DNA of 32,354 bases. It comes from CAZONU01 sp965370045. GTDB lineage: Bacteria; Planctomycetota; SZUA-567; JAKLDR01. Each line of letters begins with the position of its first letter. Within the stretch, counting starts at the first letter, position 1. The notes under the pieces are model-generated. The model saw nothing but the letters and a program-made list of their open reading frames with translations. It was not told the DNA's origin and made no database searches. Location of the stretch: NCBI GenBank assembly GCA_965370045.1, contig CBDUSI010000046.1:1-32354 (forward strand). The letters run 5' to 3'. Positions 16,254-25,398 of this stretch are shown here, in pieces. Position numbers and translations under genes: made by a program.

Positions 16254-19241
16254 TCACTCCTTCCCGAAGCAGCGCAGGACGCCGTCCTTGGTCGAGAGGT
16301 AGAGCCGGCCGCCCGCCGCGGCCATGCCGTCGAGCACCGGCGCGGCGGGGAGCGCCAGCTTCCTCAGCTCCTTGCCGTCGGCCGCCGAGAAGCCGCGCAG
16401 CTCGGCCTTCTTGGGGTAGACCGCGTCCTCTTCGCCGGCCACGAAGACATTGTCCCCGGCCAGTACCATGGCCCGCATCCGCAGTGGCACCGCGACCGAC
16501 CACTGGGGTTTCAGATCGTTCTGGCCCTTCTTGGTGGCCCCGTAGAGGTGATAGTGTCCCTTGCCGGGGATGACCCACCGGTACTTGCCGGCCTGGTCGC
16601 GCTTGTAGGGCAGCACGCGCACGCCGAAGACCCGCTCTCCGTCGATGGTCAGGAGGTTTCCGCGGTTCTTTCCGTAGTTCCAGGCCGTGCGGAAGTTCCA
16701 CACGTCGTTGAGGAACGTGTCGCCGGCGACCAGGGACCTCTTCTCGCCGGATTTCATCTTGATGCCGCGGCCGGTCTTTGCGTCGAACTTGCGCCTCCAC
16801 ATGTACAGGGAGCCCTTGTCCATGATGAGCATGTCGGCGATGGTGTTGCCTTTAGGCTGCGCCTGCCAGAGAACCTTGCCGGTCTTGGCATCCAGGGCGT
16901 GCATGTAGACGCCGCCGTCCGCCTGGGTGGTGCGCCCGGCCGCGAAGTAGGCGGTGCCCTCATGGACCAGCACGCTCCCGGCCACCGGCCAGACCGACTC
17001 CATCTGCCGGTATGCCGAGATGCGCTTCTCCCGGGGCGCGGCCCGGTAGCGCCAGACCAGCCGGCCGTCACTGGCGCTCAGGCAGTAGACCCACCCGTCC
17101 TGCGAGCCGAAGAGGCACAGCCCCCTGTAGACGGTCGGCGGAAAGCTGACGCGCGCGCCCGCGGCGCGGCTCCAGCGCTCCTTGCCGGTGGCTGCATCCA
17201 GGGCGTAGACCCGGTGGCTGTCCACATCGGCGACGTAGACCGTTCCGGCGGCCACCGTCGGCGGCGAGAGCCTGGTACCCAGCTTCTTCTCCCAGAGCTG
17301 CTTCACCCCGGCGACGACCCTGGTCGAGGCGCTGCCGCCCCGCGCCGCGTCGCGGCGGTAGCTGGGCCAGTCCCCGGACCCGGCGGCCTTCGCGCCGGCG
17401 CTGCCGTAGGCCGGCCCCTTCTCGAGCGGGTGCGCGGCCTTCGGCGCCGCGCCGGCCGCGGGCCCGGCCAGGCCCATGTTGCCGCGCAGCATGGGAAAGC
17501 AGACGCAGTCGGTCGGGAATACGTAGGTCAAGCCGTTTGCCGGCAGCACCCCGAAGCTGCACACTCCCCTGGCCGCAAAGGTGGAGACCTGCTTGTTCTC
17601 GATGGTGTCGATGAACTCCATCATCCCCGCGATGATGTAGCGGGAGGTGGCCGTGTTCAGGTTGCACTTCTGGCCCCTGGGCCGGTACTTGCGGGTCTTG
17701 ACGGTCTTCTTGACCGCGCCGCTGGTGGGGTCCAGCCCCATCCAGTTATTGCCGTAGCCCTGGCCCTTGCCGGAGTACCACACCAGCCCGCCCAGCCGGA
17801 AGGCGGTTGGTCCTATCCGGCCCTTTGATGCGCCTCGCTTGCTCCAGAGATGTGCGCCGTTCTTCGCGGAGATCGCGTCTATCGCGCCGTTCCGGTTCTT
17901 GGCGGCTCCCGCGAAGATCAGCGCCCCGCCGGCGTGCATGATCAGGTCCAGCGAGAACTTCTTGAACGGCTTGGCCGGCCACTCCCGGAGCTTGGCGGTG
18001 CTCGCCCGCCAGCGCTTGGCCCCGTCGGCCAGGCTCACGCTCAGCACCTCGGGGGGCCACTTGGTCAGGCCCATGAAGAAGGCCTGGCCGTCGGCGATGA
18101 CCGCGTCCTTGACGGGCTCGTCCAGGCTCCAGAGCTGCCTGCCGTCGGCGGCGGCGAGACAGCGCGCTCCCCTCTTGGCGACCAGCAGCAGCTTGCCGTC
18201 GTGGTGCAGGACCTCGCTGGGCGACGGGCCGTCGTAGGTCTTGAGCGTCTTGCCCGTGGCCGCGTCGATGGCCACCAGCGGCCCCCCGCTCTCAATGACC
18301 GCGTACACGCGGTCCGGGGTGGCCACCATGGCGCGCTGCGGCAGCGGCAGACGCAGGGCGTGGTAGTTGGTCCAGTCCCTCAGGCTGAAGCGCTTGGCCT
18401 CGCCCTTCAGCCACTTGATGTACACCGCGGTTTCCCGCTTGGTGAACTCGACGGCCACCGGGCGTTTCCAGAGGACCAGGCCGTTGTAGGCGTCGCGGCA
18501 GATGAGCACCGGCCGGCGGGGTACGCCCAGGTAGGGGGTTCCCTCGCAGACTATGTAGAAGTTGCGCCCGCCGGCGGAGACCGCCGCCCGCGGCCGGTCT
18601 GAGTGGCTCCGGCCGCGCATGGGGCCGTCGATCCAGCGCAGCCGGGCGGGCGGTCCGATCAGGGTGTCACCCGAGGTGCAGTCGCCGGTCGCGTCGTGCC
18701 GCCAGTGGGTCCACTCGTCCATCGCCTTCGGGCGCGGCTTGACGGACTTGGTCCAGGTTCCGGAGATGTCGACCGTCTCGGCTTTCCCCATCCCCGCCGC
18801 GGACAGCTTGGCCGCCGGCACCTTGCCGCCGAGCAAGGCGACGCCGCCGGGAGCGAGGACTCGCGCGACCTCCGCCAGCGACAGCCCCTTGGCCAGCATC
18901 CCCGCCGCGTCCTCGGCCACGATCAGGTTGACCAGCCGGTCGGCGTAGGGCAGCTTCTTGAAACTGCCGCGCTCGACCGAGACCTTCCCGTAAAGCCCGC
19001 GCGACCGGATGTGCTTGCGGGCCCTCTCAACTGCCGCGGCGTCGGAGGCCAGGCCGTGGACCAGGAACTTCCCGCCGCCGGAGAGTCCGGCGGTCAGCTT
19101 CCCGTCGGTGACCCCCAGGTGCACGATCAGGCCGGCCCGGACGCCGGAGGCCTTGACTATCTCCGCGCCTCGCTCGGCGCCCGCGGCCATCGAGAAGGTC
19201 ATCAGGAACGCGGGGAGCAGCACTGCCATTGCACGTCGCAT
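16254..19241 (-). CDS. Secreted PQQ-like beta-propeller with decayed methyltransferase domain (copy 1)
   Basis: A 995-residue paralogue of the next gene with the same architecture: signal peptide (about 1-22), methyltransferase-like domain (about 25-160; HLGVTDG at the cofactor loop, KLPYAD, LVNLIV, RVLAPGGV), MDEWTH at 174-179, then a propeller with blades such as VYALDAATGKERW and YMHALDAKTGKVLW, ending LRCFGKE. The glycine-rich cofactor motif is degenerate, so a structural or binding role is more likely than methylation. ATG 19241 is chosen because GAGGGGG lies eight bases upstream; GTG at 19247 is the alternative. It begins 13 bases after the LacI-type gene stops. Homologous fusions are common in planctomycete-like genomes, but to my knowledge without a defined function. 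Confidence 0.88.
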   Translation of the reverse strand: MRRAMAVLLPAFLMTFSMAAGAERGAEIVKASGVRAGLIVHLGVTDGKLTAGLSGGGKFLVHGLASDAAAVERARKHIRSRGLYGKVSVERGSFKKLPYADRLVNLIVAEDAAGMLAKGLSLAEVARVLAPGGVALLGGKVPAAKLSAAGMGKAETVDISGTWTKSVKPRPKAMDEWTHWRHDATGDCTSGDTLIGPPARLRWIDGPMRGRSHSDRPRAAVSAGGRNFYIVCEGTPYLGVPRRPVLICRDAYNGLVLWKRPVAVEFTKRETAVYIKWLKGEAKRFSLRDWTNYHALRLPLPQRAMVATPDRVYAVIESGGPLVAIDAATGKTLKTYDGPSPSEVLHHDGKLLLVAKRGARCLAAADGRQLWSLDEPVKDAVIADGQAFFMGLTKWPPEVLSVSLADGAKRWRASTAKLREWPAKPFKKFSLDLIMHAGGALIFAGAAKNRNGAIDAISAKNGAHLWSKRGASKGRIGPTAFRLGGLVWYSGKGQGYGNNWMGLDPTSGAVKKTVKTRKYRPRGQKCNLNTATSRYIIAGMMEFIDTIENKQVSTFAARGVCSFGVLPANGLTYVFPTDCVCFPMLRGNMGLAGPAAGAAPKAAHPLEKGPAYGSAGAKAAGSGDWPSYRRDAARGGSASTRVVAGVKQLWEKKLGTRLSPPTVAAGTVYVADVDSHRVYALDAATGKERWSRAAGARVSFPPTVYRGLCLFGSQDGWVYCLSASDGRLVWRYRAAPREKRISAYRQMESVWPVAGSVLVHEGTAYFAAGRTTQADGGVYMHALDAKTGKVLWQAQPKGNTIADMLIMDKGSLYMWRRKFDAKTGRGIKMKSGEKRSLVAGDTFLNDVWNFRTAWNYGKNRGNLLTIDGERVFGVRVLPYKRDQAGKYRWVIPGKGHYHLYGATKKGQNDLKPQWSVAVPLRMRAMVLAGDNVFVAGEEDAVYPKKAELRGFSAADGKELRKLALPAAPVLDGMAAAGGRLYLSTKDGVLRCFGKE

Positions 19242-19254
19242 CTTCACATCCCCC

Positions 19255-20271
19255 TCAAAGCTCTCGTACCGAGCCGCCCTCGCGGAGCGTGACGGGCAGC
19301 AGAATCCGCGCGCCCTCGGCGGGCGCCGAGCCTATGGCCCTGAGGGCCAGCTCGACCATGTCCTGGAGCGAGAACTCCAGCGCGGTGACCTCGCGTTCCG
19401 CGCGGCGCGGGCCGACGGTGACCAGCGACACGTCCTGGGGCACGCCGAGACCGAGCTCCGCGGCCGCCACCCGGATTCCGGGGATACTGTCCTCCCGGGC
19501 GATGATTGCGGTAGGCCGCTCCGCGCGGCCCAGGAGATCGCGCCCGGCGCCCACGGCCAGGGGCAATGTCTTCTCAGGGGAGACCCGGCCCAGGTTGCTC
19601 CAGTCAGAGTGAACCAGCGCGGGATCGAGCTTCAGGCCCGCCTGGGCCAGCGCCCCGGCGTAGCCTTCCAGGAGCAGCCGCGAGGCGTTCCAGGGCTGGA
19701 CCTTGCCGGTCACCAGCGCAACCCGCCGGTGCCCCCTGGCGAGCAGGTGCTCGATGGCCTGGCGGGCGGCATCGGCAAAGTCCGGCGTCAGAGAGACCGC
19801 TCCCGGGATGGCCCGCGAGGAGAGCAGGCAGGCCATCGGCCAGCGCCGGGCCATGGCCCGCAGGTGCTGCTCCGAGTAGAAAGCAACGGTGAGAATGCCC
19901 TCTATGTTCTCACGGAGCAACTCCAGGGGCAGCTCGTCAGTGGACTCGGGAACCGGGCAGGAGATGGTGGCCAGCGCCCTGCCACGCCGGGCCATGGCCG
20001 CCACCAGCGCTTCGCGGACCTCGGGGAAGAAGGTCTCCGGGGCGACCCCGTTGAGCAGCGGTCCCCACAGCACCACTCCCCGGCCGCGGCTGCCTCGCGG
20101 ACGCATCTGCGGGTAGCCCAGTTCCTCCACCGCGCGCATGACCTTGGCGCGGGTCTCGGCGCTGACGTTGGCGTGGCCCCCGAGCACGCGGTAAGCCGTC
20201 GCCCGGCCCACCCCCGCGCGCCGACTGATCCTTTCGACTGAGATGCTCATCGCCTCGCCGGTCTTCGGCAT
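19255..20271 (-). CDS. LacI-family transcriptional regulator
   Basis: DNA-binding regulator of 338 residues. The N-terminal helix-turn-helix spans residues 11-55 (ERISRRAGVGRATAYRVLGG, then hinge helix VMRAVEELGY). The periplasmic-binding-protein-like sensor domain includes GILTVAF, GHRRVALVTG and PTAIIAREDSIPGIR, typical of LacI/PurR ligand domains. The ligand is probably a sugar or nucleoside but is not readable. Start ATG 20271 has GGAGG five bases upstream; the internal ATG at 20250 has poorer spacing. As first gene of a tight operon with both propeller genes, it is likely autoregulated. The glycosidase gene just upstream on the same strand is a second candidate target. Confidence 0.93.
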   Translation of the reverse strand: MPKTGEAMSISVERISRRAGVGRATAYRVLGGHANVSAETRAKVMRAVEELGYPQMRPRGSRGRGVVLWGPLLNGVAPETFFPEVREALVAAMARRGRALATISCPVPESTDELPLELLRENIEGILTVAFYSEQHLRAMARRWPMACLLSSRAIPGAVSLTPDFADAARQAIEHLLARGHRRVALVTGKVQPWNASRLLLEGYAGALAQAGLKLDPALVHSDWSNLGRVSPEKTLPLAVGAGRDLLGRAERPTAIIAREDSIPGIRVAAAELGLGVPQDVSLVTVGPRRAEREVTALEFSLQDMVELALRAIGSAPAEGARILLPVTLREGGSVREL

Positions 20272-20326
20272 GGTCTCCTCCTATATAATATGTACACCGG
20301 CAGGGGCCGGATGGCGCGAGAAAACA

Positions 20327-20384
20327 TGAGAATGTCTCACGCGCCGTCTCTTATCTGGACATTGATATCATCCTGTCGTACAGG
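20327..20384. promoter_or_regulatory. Palindromes upstream of the LacI-type gene, candidate operators
   Basis: Three perfect palindromes lie here: TGAGA-ATG-TCTCA (20327-20339), TGATATCA (20363-20370) and CCTGT-CGT-ACAGG (20372-20384). A larger GGCGCG (20313-20318)/CGCGCC (20340-20345) repeat flanks the first. On the minus strand a weak promoter-like pair, ACGACA with GATAAG 18 bases on, overlaps this block, so a repressor bound here could silence the operon. The rest of the 20272-20566 gap shows nothing clear. Confidence 0.4.
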
Positions 20385-20566
20385 CGGATGCGTATGCTTG
20401 CGAGAATGACCGAGATGCTGTATCACTGCTATATCTCAACGGTTACGACCCATAGAGGCCTCCCGCCGGAGCCCAGCCCGGCGTGGCGCCGCGCGCCGCG
20501 GCGCTCTTGCGTCAGGCAGAGCCCCGGAAGGGCCCGGAGTGCCGGTTACGGCGTGACGGGTTCCCT

Positions 20567-23212
20567 CTACTTCCCGCCCAGCTTGGCGGCCACCTCTGCG
20601 GCGGCCGAGTAGAGCGCCCCCGAGCGCTCCTGCCAGCCGGAGGCCGTGAACCACAGCGAGTTCCACCTGGCGGTGGTGGTGCCGTAGGTGAACGACCGCC
20701 GGCAGGCGCGGGTGCGCTTGTCCAGCATATCCTGAAGGCGCGCGGCCAGCTTCTCGCCGAGCTTGGCCTTCTTGGCCTCATCCAGCAGGGCCTTCTCGAT
20801 GAAGACGCGCGTCTCGGCATCCTGCACGCCCTCGCGGATCATCTCCAGGCGGGCGGTGGCCACCGGCCCATCCTTGCCGGGCGCCAGCACGTAGATCAGC
20901 GAGTTGTGGAACCAGCCGCCGTGCCAGCCGCTGGTCTTCTCGTAGCGTCCGGCCAGGGAGGAGCCCCGCCAGTCGCTCGCGCGCCTCCTCTTGCGCAGCG
21001 GCCAGAAGTCCGCCCCGCAGCGGCCGAAGCCGCGCAGGCCCTTGCCGCTGCGGCCGGCCCGGCCCCGGGAGACCAGCGCGGTCTCCACCGCCATGCGGTA
21101 GGGGCTCAGCGGGCTGATCTGCCGCAGGCCGGGCCCGAAGACCCCGCTGCCCGAGCGCGGGAAGGGGCAGATCAGCTCCGGGTTCTTCCAGCCGTAGTAG
21201 CGCTGGGTCTCCGGGTCGGGAATCCCGGAGACGCCCCAGACGAAGCACAGGTAGCCCACCTGCTGGCCGTGTAGGCTGCGGGGGTTGCCGTGGGAGCTGA
21301 CCACCCAGTTGGCTTCGGGGGCCACGGACTTGAGATCCTCCACGGCCTCCTTGCCGGCCCGGATGTCGCCACAGACCCCGACCATCATGGATTTCTCCAG
21401 GCCGTGCTTCTTGAGAATGTCGCGCATGCCCGCGAAGACCGGCTTCCAGAACTCACGGGCCTTGGGGTCGCCCCAGCGGGGACCGACAGCCTGGGTCAGC
21501 GCCCCGGTTTTGGGGTCGAGCACGGTGAACGGCGTTCCCGGCTTCTTGCTGAGGTCCACCTTCTTGCCGAAGTAGCCCCCGTCGGTGTCCACGTCCCAGC
21601 AGTAGAGGCAGACCACCGGCACCTTGCCCAGGTACTTCACCGCCAGGTCCAGGTACTTCTCGGCGATGCTGAAGTCGTGCTTCCAGGAGCCATCGGCCGC
21701 CTTTATCCAGCGAACCATGGAGTGCTCGTTGCCGAAGTAGGTGCGGCTCCTGAGCGGGATGTAGACGGTCTTGGTGCCCACCTGGCCGAGGAGCTCGAAG
21801 GACTTCTCCAGCAGCTTCCAGTGCTCCTTCGACCACATCTTCACCTTGTACTTCATGGCCACGGAGTCGGGTGACTGGACCAGGCCGACGTGGGTGACGA
21901 ACTCCTTGGCGTCGGGCAGCTTCCAGTCCTTCACCTGGAGCTTGACGGGCACCTCGCGCGCCTTGGCGCCCTCGGCGCTGACGGTCAGCTTGCCGACGTA
22001 CTCACCGGCCTTGGCATCGGCGGGCACGCGCACCGTGACCCATATGGGCTGCACCGCCGCCTTGCCCTGCGCGTGCACGGGCACCTCGGCGGCGACCTCA
22101 GGCTCCAGGCTGTCGAAGTTGGCCACCCCGCGGTAGCGGAGGATCGCGTCGGGCATGGCGTAGCGGATCTGGATCCGCGAGGCGGGTATCTTGCCGGCCT
22201 CACCGGACAGGTCGGAGCACTCGGCCTTGAGGCCCTTGATCGGCCCGTCCGAGCTGGCCACTACGCGTCCGGAGAAGATCCCGTTGCGGGCCCCGACCAG
22301 GGCGATGGGCCCCAGCGGCTCGGTGCTGGCGGCGTATTGATTCACGTGCAGCTTCTGGGTCACCGGGTGGTTCCACAGCCTGAAGCCCTTGGGGTGCGCG
22401 ACGTTGGTCTTCAGCGCCGCGCCGGCCGGTGCGCTGAGGTTGACTCCCTCCAGTCCCAGCGTGCTCCACCAGACCTGCGAGAAGCTCCGCCTGGTCTTGC
22501 GCTCGATCATCCGCTGGATCACCGGCGCGCGGTGCAGCTCTATGGCCAGGACGTTGAGGCCCTTCCTGAGCAGCTTGGCGGGTATCTTGACCGCGGATAT
22601 CTCGCGCACCCGTTTCTTGAGCCAGTCCTTGTGCTTCTTGTGCCACACGTGGCTGAGCAGCTTCCCCTCGGGCGTGAACCAGGCCTCCTTGGGGTAGTCG
22701 GCCGCGGGGGTGCCGGGCTCTATTTCGCCCTTCGGCAGGCTGGCGCGGGCCACCTCCTGGCCGTTGAGGTAGACCACCGCTCCCCCGCGGAAGGAGACCG
22801 ACAGGGTCAGGTCCCCGACCTTGGCGGGGTCGACGACCTCGAACCGGCTTCGCAGGCAGAGCAGCGACATGTAGTACGGCCCGGCGATCACCCGCCCGCT
22901 GCAGCGCGCCCAGGTTCCGTCGTCGAACTCCGGCGTTCGCCAGGTCTTCGGCGGGAGCGTCGAGCTGCGGACCTTGACGGTCTTCTTGCTCTTCTTCCAG
23001 GCCTTCCAGGCGCTGGTGGGCCAGCCCACGTTGAACGGCGGAGCTATCAGCTCCCCGGCGTCGGTCCGGAACTGCGGCGTCGTCCAGACCAGGTGGCAGC
23101 GCCAGGGGCTGCCCGAGTCGAGCACGGTCAGGCCGGCCCCGGCCTCACCGGCCGGTGAGGCGGCGGCGACTGTCAGGCAGGCGGCCAGCGTCAGTGCGGC
23201 TCTTCTCAGCAT
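20567..23212 (-). CDS. Secreted DUF4091-type putative glycoside hydrolase
   Basis: An 881-residue exported protein. Signal peptide about 1-22. A galactose-binding-like beta-sandwich follows at about residues 90-260 (FDDGTW, LRSRFEV, VVYLNGQEVARA, GLNVLAIELH). A central beta domain comes next, then a TIM-barrel-like region (HVGLVQSPDS, CLYCWDVD, MMVGVCGD, WVVSSHGNP). The C-terminal REGVQDAE...FIEKAL matches the DUF4091/GH123-like signature that ends such glycosidases. Substrate unknown; a host or algal glycan is a guess. It has its own promoter (see below) and ends about 295 bp before the LacI-type gene. Start ATG 23212 has a purine-rich AAAGGGAA upstream. Confidence 0.8.
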   Translation of the reverse strand: MLRRAALTLAACLTVAAASPAGEAGAGLTVLDSGSPWRCHLVWTTPQFRTDAGELIAPPFNVGWPTSAWKAWKKSKKTVKVRSSTLPPKTWRTPEFDDGTWARCSGRVIAGPYYMSLLCLRSRFEVVDPAKVGDLTLSVSFRGGAVVYLNGQEVARASLPKGEIEPGTPAADYPKEAWFTPEGKLLSHVWHKKHKDWLKKRVREISAVKIPAKLLRKGLNVLAIELHRAPVIQRMIERKTRRSFSQVWWSTLGLEGVNLSAPAGAALKTNVAHPKGFRLWNHPVTQKLHVNQYAASTEPLGPIALVGARNGIFSGRVVASSDGPIKGLKAECSDLSGEAGKIPASRIQIRYAMPDAILRYRGVANFDSLEPEVAAEVPVHAQGKAAVQPIWVTVRVPADAKAGEYVGKLTVSAEGAKAREVPVKLQVKDWKLPDAKEFVTHVGLVQSPDSVAMKYKVKMWSKEHWKLLEKSFELLGQVGTKTVYIPLRSRTYFGNEHSMVRWIKAADGSWKHDFSIAEKYLDLAVKYLGKVPVVCLYCWDVDTDGGYFGKKVDLSKKPGTPFTVLDPKTGALTQAVGPRWGDPKAREFWKPVFAGMRDILKKHGLEKSMMVGVCGDIRAGKEAVEDLKSVAPEANWVVSSHGNPRSLHGQQVGYLCFVWGVSGIPDPETQRYYGWKNPELICPFPRSGSGVFGPGLRQISPLSPYRMAVETALVSRGRAGRSGKGLRGFGRCGADFWPLRKRRRASDWRGSSLAGRYEKTSGWHGGWFHNSLIYVLAPGKDGPVATARLEMIREGVQDAETRVFIEKALLDEAKKAKLGEKLAARLQDMLDKRTRACRRSFTYGTTTARWNSLWFTASGWQERSGALYSAAAEVAAKLGGK

Positions 23213-23320
23213 GGCAGGTTCCCTTTCTGCTTGGCTCCCGCGCTCATCAGCGACCTCCCCCGCCCTGCGGTCTCAGGTCCCTGGTTTCTCCGGGCACTGA
23301 CCGGTTCTCTCACGCGGGCA

Positions 23321-23349
23321 ATGATACCTCCGGCCGCGCCCCCTGTCCA
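23321..23349 (-). promoter_or_regulatory. Predicted promoter of the glycosidase gene
   Basis: On the minus strand, TGGACA (23349-23344) and TATCAT (23326-23321) are 17 bp apart, a good sigma-70-like pair. Transcription would start near 23314, about 100 nt before the ATG. The leader shares the 9-mer TCTCACGCG (23308-23316) with the palindrome ahead of the LacI-type gene (20335-20343). Confidence 0.5.
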
Positions 23350-23370
23350 GGAAGAGGGAATGCCGCCATC

Positions 23371-23398
23371 TTGACGCGTCCCCCCACCCGCCTATAAT
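23371..23398 (+). promoter_or_regulatory. Predicted promoter of corA-purC
   Basis: TTGACG (23371-23376) and a perfect TATAAT (23393-23398) with 16-bp spacing form the strongest sigma-70-like promoter in the window. Transcription would start near 23405, leaving a leader of about 95 nt before corA with a possible CAGCAG/CTGCTG pairing (23409-23414, 23444-23449). Confidence 0.6.
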
Positions 23399-23500
23399 CC
23401 GCGCGGTCCAGCAGGCCGTCACGGCGCGCCACTTCTCAATGGACTGCTGAGCGGAGGCCCGGGCGGTGGAAACCCAGGAAGCGGAGTCGGAGCCGGTCCC

Positions 23501-24487
23501 ATGGCAGTGCACAGCTACCTGCTCGACGCCGAGAAGCACCTGGTTACCGACCTGGATGCCGAGGCCATGCGCCGCGCGGTTACCGAGGGCGCCGAGGCCG
23601 GCACGCTGTGGGTCGATATAGACGACCCCTCGCCGGAAGAGACCGCCCTGCTCGACGAGGTATTCGCCTTTCACCCCCTGACCATCGAGGACTGCACCTC
23701 GGTCAGCGAGTTCCCCAAGGTTGAGGATTTCGGCCGCTACCTCTTCATGGTGCTGCTGGCCCCGGACCCGGCGACGCTGCTCAGCGACGAGCTGTGCGCG
23801 GTGGAGATGGACATCTGCCTGGGGACCAATTACGTCGTGACCTATCACACCGGCGGCGAACTGCGCAGCATCTCGCGCACGGCCGAGGCGCTGCGTCGCA
23901 ACCCGGCGGCGGTGCTGGGCCGCGGGGCGGACTTCCTCTCTCACCGCCTGGTCGACGGGCTGGTCGACGACTACTTCCCGCTGCTGGAGATCCTCGACCG
24001 CGAAACCGAGCGCATCGAGGACCAGTTCGTGGACGGCGACCCCGGCCGGGGGGCCATGGGCCGGCTGATGGACATCAAGAAGAACGTGCTCTACCTGCGC
24101 AGGATCGTCAGTCCCCACCGGCAGATGGTCGCCCGCTTGGCTGGCGAGCAGTACGAGGTCATCGGCGAGACCGTGCGGGCCTACTTCCGCGACGTGGCCG
24201 ACCACCTGGCGCGCATCGGCGACAACGTGGAGCTCTACCGCGAAACGATCTTCGAGGCCCTGCAGTTGCACAACTCCATCACCGCCCAGCGGACCAACGA
24301 GGTCATGCGCGTCTTCACGGTGATCGCCGCGCTGATGATGTTCCCCACGGCCATCGCCAGCATTTACGGGATGAACTTCGACTTTCCCGGCTCCCAGACA
24401 CGCGCGGGCTTCTGGTGGTCGGTGGCGGTGATGGCGGCCGTGACCGCCGGGCTGATCTGGTTTTTCAGACGGAAGAAATGGGTTTAG
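23501..24487 (+). CDS. corA: CorA-family magnesium/cobalt channel
   Basis: Pentameric Mg2+ (Co2+/Ni2+) channel of the inner membrane, 328 residues. The long cytoplasmic N-terminal domain shows LWVDIDDPSPEE and the HPLTIEDC motif of the family. A long helix leads to two C-terminal membrane segments; the first ends in the signature YGMNF (GMN at 290-292), which forms the pore mouth. The last residues RRKKWV are the usual basic tail. ATG 23501 with GGAG about eight bases upstream. It sits 11 bp before purC and probably shares its promoter, although the two have no known functional link. Confidence 0.94.
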   Translation: MAVHSYLLDAEKHLVTDLDAEAMRRAVTEGAEAGTLWVDIDDPSPEETALLDEVFAFHPLTIEDCTSVSEFPKVEDFGRYLFMVLLAPDPATLLSDELCAVEMDICLGTNYVVTYHTGGELRSISRTAEALRRNPAAVLGRGADFLSHRLVDGLVDDYFPLLEILDRETERIEDQFVDGDPGRGAMGRLMDIKKNVLYLRRIVSPHRQMVARLAGEQYEVIGETVRAYFRDVADHLARIGDNVELYRETIFEALQLHNSITAQRTNEVMRVFTVIAALMMFPTAIASIYGMNFDFPGSQTRAGFWWSVAVMAAVTAGLIWFFRRKKWV

Positions 24488-24498
24488 AGGAGAGGCTC

Positions 24499-25398
24499 AT
24501 GAGCAGCGCAGTGCACCAGACGGACATTCCGGGCGTCAAGCTGGTCAACCGCGGCAAAGTGCGGGACCTCTACGACCTGGGCGAGGACGGCCTGCTGATG
24601 GTGGCCTCGGACCGCATCTCAGCCTTCGACTCGGTGCTGCCCACCGGCATAACCGACAAGGGCAAGGTGCTCACCCAGCTCTCGCTCTTCTGGTTCGACT
24701 TCCTGAAGGAAGTCGTCCCCAACCACTTCATCAGCGAGGACCTCGCCGGGATCGGCCACGGGCTGGCCGAGCACGCCGACGTCCTCGCCGGGCGCTCGAT
24801 GCAGGTGGTCAAGGCCGACGTCCTGCCGGTGGAGTGCGTGGTCCGCGGATACCTGGCCGGCAGCGGCTGGAAGGATTACACGAAGAGCGGCACGGTCTGC
24901 GGGGTGGAGCTGCCCGCGGGGCTCAAGTCCGGCTCCAAGCTTCCCGAGCCCATCTTCAGCCCGGCGACCAAGGCGGAGAGCGGCCACGACGAGAACATCG
25001 ACTTCGCGACGATGTGCGAGGTTGTCGGCCGGGAGGCCGCGGAGAAGGTCCGGGACGTGTCGCTGGAGGTCTATACCCGGGCTTCGGACTACGCCGCCGA
25101 GCGCGGGGTGATCATCGCCGACACCAAGTTCGAGTTCGGCCGGCACGACGGTAAGATAATCCTCATCGACGAGGTGCTGACCCCCGACAGCTCGCGCTTC
25201 TGGCCGGCCCGGGCCTGGACCCCGGGCAAGAAGCAGCTCAGCTTCGACAAGCAGTTCGTGCGCGATTACCTCGAGGCCTGCGGCTGGGACAAGGAGCCCC
25301 CCGCGCCGGCGCTGCCCGACAACGTGGTCGCCAAGACCCGCGAGAAATATGTGGAGGCCTACAAGCTGCTCACCGGCAGGGACTCGTTGCCCGCCTGA
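24499..25398 (+). CDS. purC: SAICAR synthase (phosphoribosylaminoimidazole-succinocarboxamide synthase)
   Basis: Catalyses the ATP-dependent joining of aspartate to CAIR in de novo purine synthesis; cytoplasmic. The 299 residues carry the conserved GKVRDLYDLG nucleotide loop, SDRISAFD, VVRGYLAGSGWKDY, the ESGHDENI segment and DTKFEFG. The length matches the longer, yeast-like form of the enzyme rather than the short 240-residue form. The ATG at 24499 is preceded by GAGGAGAGG. The frame is open far upstream only because it runs antiphase through corA. The gene is single-enzyme, with no fused PurE or other purine gene nearby. Confidence 0.95.
   Translation: MSSAVHQTDIPGVKLVNRGKVRDLYDLGEDGLLMVASDRISAFDSVLPTGITDKGKVLTQLSLFWFDFLKEVVPNHFISEDLAGIGHGLAEHADVLAGRSMQVVKADVLPVECVVRGYLAGSGWKDYTKSGTVCGVELPAGLKSGSKLPEPIFSPATKAESGHDENIDFATMCEVVGREAAEKVRDVSLEVYTRASDYAAERGVIIADTKFEFGRHDGKIILIDEVLTPDSSRFWPARAWTPGKKQLSFDKQFVRDYLEACGWDKEPPAPALPDNVVAKTREKYVEAYKLLTGRDSLPA

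Noticed and set aside
13321..16302. 993-codon plus-strand open frame opposite the propeller gene
   Set aside because: Antisense shadow: repetitive composition with no motif, while the minus strand has signal peptide, domain motifs and ribosome sites.
20285..20290. TATTAT on the minus strand as the -10 of the LacI-type gene
   Set aside because: It lies only a few bases before the ribosome site, so the transcript would start inside it, and no -35 element is at the right distance.
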